From: Aphrocallistes beatrix
Taxonomy: Eukaryota; Porifera; Hexactinellida; Sceptrulophora; Aphrocallistidae
Assembly (NCBI GenBank): GCA_963281255.1
Contig: OY725503.1
Coordinates: forward strand, 124,001-188,000
Reading direction: 5' to 3'
Length of the DNA stretch: 64,000 bases
Shown: positions 34,378-43,325 of the stretch, in pieces
Position numbering within the stretch: position 1 is the stretch's first letter
Layout: each line of letters begins with the position of its first letter
Translations under genes and position numbers: made by a program
Notes under the pieces: model-generated
What the model saw: the letters and a program-made list of their open reading frames with translations, nothing else
The model's database searches: none
Told to the model about the DNA's origin: nothing

Positions 34378-36515
34378 AGCTTTATTTTTGTTTGTTTGTT
34401 TGTTTTAGTGGATTAAATGTAAATAAATTGACACTCTATTGTACTTTTGTGCCACTTTTAGGTGTTAATAGTGTCGCTTTGGCACTTTCAATATAAAAAT
34501 AAAAATTTTAATCAAAGATAAATTCTAGCAAATGTGATTGCATCATTTACAGGAATTTGATTGGCTAGAATAATATTGTGCAACTGGTCCGGCTAGGTCG
34601 TTATACTAATCACTTTCAACTAAATTATAGTTTTGCCCCTACCATGTATTTGAATGGCGGATGTTGCGATGTTTCTTTGAATGAAATTATTGAATCCCCA
34701 CTTTCATTCACCCATTTATTCTACCAAACTTCTTCCGTTTACTCATTCAGATGGTTATTAAGCATAAAATCTCCATTTCACCTCTGCAAATATTGAATTT
34801 AAGCAGACATCGCATATTTCAGGATAATCAAGCAATGGCGTGGAAAACTCCATAATTCGTTTGGGACTATTTTAATGTTAAATCCACGCGTGTAGAAACT
34901 TCTATTGAAAACCTAATCTTACACTACACTGAAGGAACCCCTAATAGATTCTAGCAAATGATTGGTCAGGTGTAAGCTTAACAAATATTCTTTTGATGAA
35001 GTTTCTGGAAAAAATTCAGATATAAATCGTCTTGTGTCTGCAAATGTGGCATGAGTGTCGACAGCCACCAAAATGTGTCGCTTAGCACCCAAAGCTGAGC
35101 GTAATGCCTGAACTAATCTACAAACATGTTCTCGTATCATTGTTCAATTAGACCAGGAGTTTTCAGAAAAATACCTTCAAAAGGCAGCTGCAGATTCTAA
35201 CATTGCATATGACATTTGAAGACGTAAATTATTGTTCGTCGAATTCTTGCAATAAATTCTTTTCATCTCCATGAAACAACATAGCTATTCAGACATCTTG
35301 TAGTTGTGGCTCAATTCTGTACTACCAAGCAGTTTATGAGAGAAAGTAACTCCATTTTAAGAAATTAGTTGAATCGTGTCATTTGGATGTTATGTAACAT
35401 ATGTAACAGCACCTGGAAATTGATTGAAGTGAAAAGTTGCAACATGTGTCGTCATAAAAGTGTCGCTTTAGCTCCAACTGAGTATGTAATGGAACCAAGC
35501 GAGTATTTAGTTGCAGTTATAAGTCAGTGCACTGAATGGTGGAGTTGCAATGTATACATGAGCCACACGTAATTGGATAGACATATCAACTGTGCCACAG
35601 TAACTAGATCCACTAGCTGTGTCCTGACAATGGAAGAATCAAATGGTGGCGATGGGGGTAGGTAATTAAAGAAAGTAAGAGGGCGTTTTAAATTATTTAA
35701 TTAATTCAACTTTTTATGTCGAATTACCCCAAAAAGATTTGAGTAAAACAATGATTTGATTGGCTAGTCATTAGCAGTAGATGAGTGCTCTGAGGTATTT
35801 TCACACGAATCAGTTTATTATGAAACATACTACAAATTTAAATTAAATTAGCCAATAAAATCAAAGCCAACTGTGTTGTTAAATCCCTGGATTCTGATTG
35901 GCTGATACGTTTAGACACCTTTGTGAAAAGGTGTGAAAATTTATCAGAATTTGGACCCAGGTTCAAATATCCACCATATAAGGAATATATGGTCCAAATT
36001 TGGTGCAATTTGGCCCAATAGAATTTCCAGGAACCATGACCTATGACCTATGACCTAAGACAACAAGGTATATACTAGGAGCTGCACTAAAATAAACACA
36101 AACACATTCCAACACAACAGAGAAAAGTGTATTAATTGAATAAGTTTCATAGAGGGCTTATAATAAGAAATTTTTACCTGAAATTTGATGACTAACTTTT
36201 TAAGGCGAAATTTAGGAAGAATTTTCAAAGAAATATCACAATCACGGTTGAACTCTTTCCAATTGCATTTATAAGTTAATTATAAATCACAAAAATTCTC
36301 TAAAAGGAATGAATGATTTTTCAATCACAAAGTTTAATCGAAGCAGAAATGAATCTTCCAACGAAAATTAAATAAATTATCAAAATAGTAGGCAGGCGTT
36401 TACCTTATCAAGACGTGATTAGGAAATATTAGAATGAATTGGAGTTAAATATATGGAAATTAGATAGTAGAGTCAGCAAATTCTGGTAAACTCAATACAG
36501 TGGCTTATCGAGTCG
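34378..36515. other. Intergenic DNA with a dispersed repeat
   Basis: It starts with the TBC1D13 3' UTR (GTTT repeat at 34388-34405, AATAAA-like sites near 34497). Open frames at 34919-35140 (-) and 35369-35572 (+) are long for the composition but have no recognisable domain. The dispersed repeat at 35850-36095 is listed separately. Confidence 0.45.
35850..36095. repeat. Dispersed ~250-bp repeat, copy 1
   Basis: GCCAATAAAATCAAAGCCAA, then TTAAATCCCTGGATTCTG, GGTTCAAATATCCACCAT and AATAGAATTTCCAGGA appear in the same order at 61681-61938. Confidence 0.75.
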
Positions 36516-36520
36516 TAGAC

Positions 36521-36529
36521 TATAAATAG
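36521..36529 (+). promoter_or_regulatory. TATA box of CRIB gene 2
   Basis: TATAAATAG lies 52 bases before the ATG at 36573. Confidence 0.55.
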
Positions 36530-36572
36530 AGTTTAGTTCATAATAATTCAATCCACACAAACACTCACAGAA

Positions 36573-36779
36573 ATGGAAAAATATTCTTCAAAGAAAATGA
36601 CAGGATCCACACGAAAAGTGGCTGATAAGGGACGTGTCGAAGTAAAGAAGACTTTCTCAAAGAAGTTGATAAATAAGACACGGAAGTTGACACTTAAAAA
36701 GGCGCCAAAACAGCGACACATTTCGCAACCACTCAATTTTCAACACCTCATTCATTGGCCGTATGAAGTGAAATGCTAG
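36573..36779 (+). CDS. Small CRIB-motif protein 2 (CDC42SE-like)
   Basis: Intronless, 68 aa. The first 50 residues are very basic (KKMTGSTRKV, KKTFSKKLINKTRK), and HISQPLNFQHLIHWP follows at about 49-63. I-S-x-P-x2-F-x-H-x2-H matches the Cdc42/Rac-binding CRIB core, again with W-P in place of V-G, as in CRIB gene 1. The basic stretch could bind acidic membrane lipids. It shares promoter type, size and strand with the gene at 28749; the two flank TBC1D13. AATAAA at about 36878 may end the transcript. It could be a spurious frame, but two independent small frames ending in the same motif make that unlikely. Confidence 0.6.
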   Translation: MEKYSSKKMTGSTRKVADKGRVEVKKTFSKKLINKTRKLTLKKAPKQRHISQPLNFQHLIHWPYEVKC

Positions 36780-37104
36780 CTGATTAAGCAATGGCATTCT
36801 ATTGGTCACTTAATTCTACAAGTGTGTTTCGAAAATTTTTAATAGGATCATTCAATTTGTATAAATGGAAACAAACAAATAAAAATAAAACAAACAGGAA
36901 ATTGTTTACATAATTTACTTACTATTTGATATGCCAAGTTGCAGTATTAGTAGTAGTTTGACCAATCAGATTTCAGGCTTGGGAAGTCGTTATAAAGCAT
37001 GCACAGTCCCTATAAACCATATTTTGTAGAAAGATTTCAAATTTAAAAAATTCGTTACTCTCAATTTTTTTTCACAGTGAATCAACTGGATGTACATATG
37101 GAGT

Positions 37105-37202
37105 AAGCGAACAAACAACAAATAAACAAATAAACAAACAAACAAACAAACAAATAAACAAACAAACAAACAAACAAACAAACAAAAAACAAACAAACAA
37201 AC
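37105..37202. repeat. (AAAC)n microsatellite beside an ABCB splice donor
   Basis: AAAC units with some AAAT run up to 37202. On the minus strand the ABCB exon 5 donor, GTTTGTTTG, is the first repeat unit, mirroring the astacin intron 5 case. Confidence 0.85.
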
Positions 37203-37748
37203 CTCCATTCCTTTCAATGAGACTGAATACAAACCAGCTGATCCAGTAGCTGTGTGAATAGCGTCATAGAGTCCATCGCTAAGCCAAGCACCAAGGATCC
37301 AACCAAGATGTTGAGGATTACTGTAATGGAACTCCCGAAATCACACAAACAGTGATCGAACAACAACTTTGCAAATCCGAATGCGATTGATTGAATTCCC
37401 CCGTAGTTAAGGAGGAAGAGGAGGCCGACTGCCACTCCAAGCGACACTCCCTTCAGTGTCCCCTAGTGCCTATAAATAGAAGTGTTAAAATGAGACAAAC
37501 CTTCTATCTATAAAGTTGGAAACATAAAATTAATGACCGAAATAAATGTGGACCAGGAATTAATGAAATTTCGAAATTTCGAAGAATTTGTTTGGAAAGT
37601 AAATAATTTTAGTGTAAACCACAACGTGAAGTGGCACACTACTTTAGATGTCTAATTTAATTTGATTTTATAAAATCAGTATGTGCCATTTTATGCCACC
37701 AAATACTATGGAATAGAACACACTTGAATTTAAAAATAACTTTGAGAG

Positions 37749-37840
37749 AAAAAGTTGAAAATTCCTCTCTAAGGTGTGAAAAAGAATGAGACGTAAGTCT
37801 CATTCTTTTTCACACCTTAGAGAGGAATTTTCAACTTTTT
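37749..37840. repeat. Perfect hairpin: 44-bp inverted repeat, 4-base loop
   Basis: 37749-37792 and 37797-37840 are exact reverse complements around GTAA. The arm includes CTCTCTAAGGTGTGAAAAAG. It lies in the intron between ABCB exons 4 and 5. Confidence 0.97.
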
Positions 37841-38234
37841 CTGGCACAGAACTAATTCAGATTGTGTCGCAATGTGTCATACGTACTTAGCAGATTCAAG
37901 GTTCCTCTCATATCGATCTATTTCCTGTTTTTGTCCGCCGAATGCCACCACAGTACGAATCGAAGAGAGAACTTCTTCTGACACTGCTCCCGCCTTAGCA
38001 TACGCAGACTGCTCTCTGGTTGCGAAGAAAGACTCCTGGATACCCAATAGGAGGATTGGAATGGTGACAAGTGGCAGAGTGGTTAGCACTATCAGAGTTA
38101 GGATCCAGCACTTAAGGAGAGAGATAACCACACACCCGAAAATTGTGGCAAAACCACGGGCCACTATCGCCATCTTGTCGCCTGTGCCATTCTTGATCTA
38201 AAAATAGAATATGTATAAATATAGATACAGGCCA

Positions 38235-38360
38235 AGTTGAGCCATGATAAAACGGGACGTGGCGTTGAATTTCGCATGGCGGGACGCAATATAAATTACA
38301 CGGACTCCAAAAAAGCGGGAAATGGAGAAATTTCACGTAAAAACGGGACATTCGAGGAAA
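38235..38360. mobile_element. GCGGGAC-family element fragment
   Basis: AAACGGGACGTGGCGTTGAA and AATTTCGCATGGCGGGACG match the copies at 20453 and 55060. Confidence 0.6.
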
Positions 38361-38545
38361 TAATCCCATAATGAGATATAAAAAAGTTATACGTCCCTCC
38401 GGTATGGTGGAAATAATTCGACTTTCCAAAAAAGGAAATAGTTCGAAAAAACCGCCATTAATCCTAATGATAAAAACTCGAACTATTACGTCCCTCCAAA
38501 GTTGGCAACTATGAATATATCCTATTTATAGAACTATGCAAATAA

Positions 38546-38755
38546 GGTAAACTGGGGCGACTTTGGTCCTAGGAGGTGACTTTGTCCCACAATAGCAATT
38601 TTAATAAATTATACTCAAACTTATGAATCAATGTAATCACATTGATAATATGTTGAATGAAACTCTCAATATATCCAAAGGTATTTAAACCGCAATAGTT
38701 TGAGTATATTTTATTAAAATTGCTATTGTGGAACAAAGTCACCCCAGTTTACGGT
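38546..38755. mobile_element. TACCGTAAACTGGGG fold-back MITE, copy 3
   Basis: It lies in the ABCB intron where an exon is expected. The first bases are missing (AAGGTAAACTGGGG). The right end reads CCCCAGTTTACGGTA and runs into an AAAT/AAAC microsatellite (38756-38825). Confidence 0.8.
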
Positions 38756-39846
38756 AAACAAACAAATAAACAAACAAATAAACAAACAAATAAACAAATA
38801 AATAAATAAATAAATAAATAAACAACATGTGCTTACGTGAACAGAGCTATCTGTAGGTACTGTGCTATTAAGACGATGAATCCGATGAGGATCAGACAAT
38901 GAGACAGCGGAGTATTTCCTCAGACAACAGCTGACGAGCAGCTGACTGACACCTGTCAAACCTGCCACAGCAACCACCAGAGTCCTATGGAATGCATTTT
39001 CAAATTGGAACTAGAGTGGAGGTAATATAATGAACTAACCGTAAATAGCGAATAGTGATTGCTGCAGTATTCACCAATGGAAATATTTGGCGCCGAAAAA
39101 CTGCCATTATTGACGACACAATTGGCACAGGTGTGAAAGTTCCCGAGCTGAGAAGTGTCACTACACACCGACACATTCTCTGCCACTTTCAGTGGTCTGT
39201 TGCAAGCTAGAAGTGAGAATTCGTATTTATAGTAACTCTCAATCGCTTCTCCGAACGACAGAAATAAAAACGGGAATGTGAAGCCTTGTAATATGGCGCC
39301 TAGACAGCCCAAAAATAGCAACAAGTAGTCGAATGGGCGCGCATATTTGAAGAGGAGTTTGGTAACCGGGACAGGCTTGCAGACAGGATCTGTTTCTAAA
39401 AATATCAAAAATAAATAGGTTAAAACAATAATTCTAATTTCTCACTTTGGACCAGGGATCTTCAACCTACGGCTCTTGAGCATGAAGTGTGCGGCTCGGG
39501 GAGTCATTATTTTGTTTTATTTGAAATTTGGTATATAAAGATTCTGTATGTATTTTATTCAAAGGACAATGTGAATGTACTAAAGTATTAGCAGTTTATT
39601 GTTTCTAAATTCTGGAAACCTTAATGGTGTTTCAGTAAGACACACACACGTATTTAGAGATTTAGATACCTCTTACACTTACATTTCGTTTAATGTAGTA
39701 TCGAACTGTTTCATATCGAAATGTCGCGTCTCGAACTGTCGGTATCCACCGCCAATCGCGCAGCGAAAGCAAGCGAAGCGTACTTGTTCGATAATTCAGA
39801 TAATATCACTTATATATCTTCTTTCTCTTAATTTTGTCACCTCAGA

Positions 39847-39923
39847 ATGGGGCATGCCTAATTTACGGAACGGGACGGGTTAAGATGCCTAATTTCCCGT
39901 CCCGTAAATTAGGCATTCCCCCT
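39847..39923. repeat. Fold-back repeat (GGGGCATGCCTAATTTACGG)
   Basis: GCCTAATTTACGGAACGGGA is answered by CCCGTCCCGTAAATTAGGCA. It lies in ABCB intron 1. Confidence 0.7.
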
Positions 39924-40164
39924 CAGAACGTTCCTCTACAATTAATCTTATATGAAACACTGACCATGGATATTCAAGTATAAACTTGAATCGCGATTCT
40001 AGGAATTGTGTACCTTGTTTGCTTTTCTTGCTTTTTCCATCTTTTATGACACCTTTCTCCAGATCAACCAATGGTTTTTCAGTTTCACCGCTGAGTTTCA
40101 TTGGTTCTTTCTCCAGTTTGGGTGACGATCTATTCATTGCTGACTGCGTTTGTTGACTCATCAA

Positions 40165-41385
40165 AGTAATGGCGGGAAAATAACTAAATAAAATCTCAAA
40201 AAGATTTATCTAATTCAAAGTTCAAAATCTTAAGATAGAAGAATTCATAAACTCAATATCTAGCATCCATGGTACAAACTGATCCGTAAATTGAAAGATT
40301 TAACTGTAGAATGCCGAACAATTATATCAGTGGCGGGCAACCTTAATCCTTAAGCGGGTCCGAATTCTGTCAGTTCTTGTTGATATCCAGGCGTACTGGG
40401 CGCGCCTAGAGGCGCGTATTTGATTCCATGGATCATAATTAGGCGTATTATTTAGGCGCGGAATACGCCCACTTAGGCGCGTGGCATAAAACATATATAA
40501 AAATGCAGTCTAGGCGCGTAGAAAATGGTTGCGCCCATTTAGGCGTATGACTTTGGAAAGCTGGATGAAACCCTGACCACATCACCATGGCCTTAGCAGG
40601 AAATGACATTAAAACCTATATGGAAGCAACAAAATTATACAAAAATTATACTTATAAAAGCAAAAATAAGTGAAATAAATAAGAAATTGATATTCAGCAT
40701 CAATTTCACACCAAAATTAGGCGGGCACGTTTTGTATTACAATCACTTACACGTGGGCTCATAATAGAGTGTTTTATAAGAGTCGCGGGCATCAAATCTA
40801 GTCTCGCGGGACACAGGTTTCCCACAGCTGTTCTATATGACTTCAGTGGCATAGAAAATGGCTAGAAAACATCCGAGATATCGAGAACACTGTCCTCAGT
40901 TGGTATTCTACTGTGAAACCATGGATTTCAGGTGTGGAGCTAGACATACTGAATATCTGAGCCATAATTGTTCAGGAAAAAATAAACTTCTAACCGCTAC
41001 GTTTTATAATAAATTTCAAATATTCGAGAGTTCAAATACTCAGATAAGAACATTCAAATATCATTGTTTGAACTTTAATGAATTAGAATGAAAGTGGTTT
41101 GTGTCGTGTGACCACTTCCACTAACCAATCTTGCATGGTTAGTTTGAACTCCTGTTACTGATAAGTTACTGATAAGTTATTGATGCAACAACTGCTGTAG
41201 GTGGTTACGAACTGTAGACAAAACTATGCACAAAACAACAAACATGGTTTAATTTTCATAGAAAGCTCTTTCCAAATTTAGAATTATTATCAATAGACCC
41301 CAGAATCATTCAAAGGATGATTTTCCCGTTCAATTTAGTTCCAATTGGTACTAACACTGATAGAACATGTTTCAGTGTAGAATAC
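40165..41385. other. Intergenic DNA with AGGCGCGTA-type repeats
   Basis: 40385-40560 repeats the motif TTAGGCGCG/TAGGCGTA on both strands, suggesting another degraded fold-back element. An open frame at 40858-41091 (+) is not recognised. Confidence 0.45.
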
Positions 41386-41389
41386 ACAG

Positions 41390-41399
41390 ATATATAAAG
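41390..41399 (+). promoter_or_regulatory. Likely TATA box of the second NHL gene
   Basis: ATATATAAAG lies about 75 bases before the ATG at 41470. Confidence 0.4.
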
Positions 41400-41469
41400 C
41401 TATATAGAATGATGATTGAATATATACGATTTACTATTTGGAAGAAGTGAGTGAGTTTGACTGGAAGAA

Positions 41470-42705
41470 ATGGCTAGTGTTAGTGTGTTAAGCGAAGATA
41501 GGTTTCTGTCGAAGGTAGAGAGAGTGAGAGAGGAAATAAGAAGGAAGTTCTTTAGAGCTCATCAGGTGCTAGGAGAGAGAGAGACCGAACTGCTATCAGA
41601 GTTGGATCAGCTAGAGGAGCGATACAGGGGGGAAGCTATTACTGAACAGATCGAAGATTTGGAAAAATTGAAAGAGGTTGAGTTAGCTACATCAAAGGTA
41701 AACAAAAACAAAGATCTAGTGATGCAACACGTTTCAGAGTTGGATGACCGTGTGAGGAAGCTAAGGGAAGATTGGGAGAAGGAGAGAGCTAGCATGAGGA
41801 GAGTAGAGTTGGAGTGGGATGCAGAGTTGGAATCTAAACTGAGTGAGTTAGGAGCGATTAGGGTGAGTGCATTTCGGGACTATAAGGAAATAGAAAACCC
41901 AGTAATCGTAGCTGGTAAACACAGAGAAAACCGATCTAAGTCAGCTGGAATATTCTGTTTTCCTCGTTCAATCGCTATTCATCCTGAAACAAACAATGTT
42001 TATGTATGTGATTCTGGGAATGATCGTGTCCAAGTCTTTACCAAATTTTTGCAGTTCTTATTCGAATTCAGTGAAAAGATGTCTCGTCCACATGGTATGT
42101 GTATCAGTAACAACTCAGTGTATGTTACACAGTATGGTGGTAATTGTCTGAATGAGTACACTGCTGAAGGAAAATTCTTGAAGTTAGTCGGGAAACAAGG
42201 AAACAAGAAACTCGAATTTAACTGGCCTCGTGGTGTTGCTGCTTCCAACGATAAAAATAGAATTTACGTATGTGACTATTTCAATAAAAGAATTCAATGT
42301 CTGAACTTGAATCTTACATTCAATTCAGTTATTTCAGATATTCCTTTTCCTCGCAACATCAAGACAACAGCTGAGGAGATAGTAGTGCTGACAGAAGGAG
42401 AACATTGGATTCGTTACTATAATTACACTCATCAGCTGAGTAGGAAGATAATTCCACGTGGAGCAGGTGGGCATGTGACCAATCCATTCTATTTCTGTCT
42501 GGATGCGGAACAGAATATTCTGATAACTGATTCGTCAGCTTATTGCGTCCTAATATTTTCAAACGAAGGAGAGCTAATACACAAGTTCGGTAGAGAAGGA
42601 ACAGGAAGAGGAGAATTCTCTAACCCTGCAGGAATAGATGTAGATTCTGAATATAGAATCATAGTAGTTTCTCATAATCCTGACTTCTGTCTTCAGATGT
42701 TCTAA
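41470..42705 (+). CDS. Coiled-coil / NHL-repeat protein, paralogue 2
   Basis: Single exon, 411 aa. A long, charged coiled coil covers residues ~8-135 (RETELLSELDQLEERY, KLREDWEKERASMRR). NHL blades follow from ~160 to the end (NNVYVCDSGNDRVQVFTKF, NRIYVCDYFNKRIQCLN, EQNILITDSSAYCVLIFS, then GREGTGRGEFSNPAGIDVD). It has the same architecture and C-terminal C-L-Q-M-F as the minus-strand gene at 16532-17782, but the coiled coils have diverged. No RING or B-box is present, so no ubiquitin-ligase activity is predicted; the propeller probably binds a protein or RNA partner. Start chosen as the first ATG after the TATA box. Confidence 0.87.
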   Translation: MASVSVLSEDRFLSKVERVREEIRRKFFRAHQVLGERETELLSELDQLEERYRGEAITEQIEDLEKLKEVELATSKVNKNKDLVMQHVSELDDRVRKLREDWEKERASMRRVELEWDAELESKLSELGAIRVSAFRDYKEIENPVIVAGKHRENRSKSAGIFCFPRSIAIHPETNNVYVCDSGNDRVQVFTKFLQFLFEFSEKMSRPHGMCISNNSVYVTQYGGNCLNEYTAEGKFLKLVGKQGNKKLEFNWPRGVAASNDKNRIYVCDYFNKRIQCLNLNLTFNSVISDIPFPRNIKTTAEEIVVLTEGEHWIRYYNYTHQLSRKIIPRGAGGHVTNPFYFCLDAEQNILITDSSAYCVLIFSNEGELIHKFGREGTGRGEFSNPAGIDVDSEYRIIVVSHNPDFCLQMF

Positions 42706-42709
42706 CTCT

Positions 42710-43325
42710 CCTACTGCTCTACTCTAGTTATTAGTTTATGACCATGTATTTCTATTAGCTGTATTGTTCCTATTATTCTGTATTCTACAATATGCTCAGT
42801 TGTTGATTTCTATTATTAATAACAATGTACTATCAATTTTGCTAAATCTTTTCCGATTAAGTCGTTTTGTGTGGGGAAACTTAAAAGTAATTAATAAATT
42901 AGTAACCAGCATTCCATTACCACATGCAAGTAACTATGTAACGTGTTCTAACAACATAATATTGAGTGGTGTAGCTAATATTAGTAACATAGCTATGCTA
43001 AATATAGGTTCACATCACGCAAGTGGATCCACGATCAACCAATCAAATATTCCACTGTCCCTGCCTGATGGTCAGATACTACAGTTCTATTTATAGTACC
43101 GATTGGGTGCAATCTTTGCAAATATTCACACTTTCAAGTGTCATATTGTATTAGCTAAATCACAAAATTACTTTCTAAATTCACTTCCTTTTTAAATCAA
43201 TACATTTCTTCAAACACAATCCCTGGTTCCTTTTTGATGTAAAAAGTATTTTTTTCATCACACAGGACACAAATATAGTCTAACACATCACGCAAAAACA
43301 TTCCAGAGCATTCCTTAGCAACCAC
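42710..43325. other. Convergent intergenic region
   Basis: It separates the plus-strand NHL gene from the minus-strand MEK gene. An open frame at 42764-43096 (+) has a hydrophobic start (MFLLFCILQYAQLLISII) but no recognisable domain and no TATA box; I do not call it. Confidence 0.45.

Larger units (their letters stand above)
37203..40161 (-). pseudogene. ABCB transporter, N-terminal and TMD1 part, decayed
   Basis: Exons: 40014-40161 (polar N terminus), 39075-39395 (TM1 and glycosylatable loop), 38837-38918 (TM2, ILIGFIVLIAQYLQIALF), 37883-38197 (KNGTGDKM... to [20 protein letters not shown]) and 37203-37462 (LKGVSLGVAVGLLFLLNYGG...). The first three join in phase. The exon that should encode the ~45 residues from the RQ-x-I-R loop to LTDDV-x-K is absent between 38836 and 38198, where only MITEs and AAAT repeats are found. 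A frame break near 37265 shifts LGLAMDS into YDAIHTATGSAGLYS. The NBD1 half lies 8.9 kb away (25144-28292), with three plus-strand genes between. I read this as one ABCB gene, split by expansion and decayed. Confidence 0.75.

Noticed and set aside
34092..34496. 134-codon plus frame overlapping the end of TBC1D13
   Set aside because: Out-of-frame shadow of the TBC domain exon.
34919..35572. Pair of open frames (34919-35140 -, 35369-35572 +) as genes
   Set aside because: Both contain the recurring words GTGTCGCTT and GTGGCA and have no domain or splice partner.
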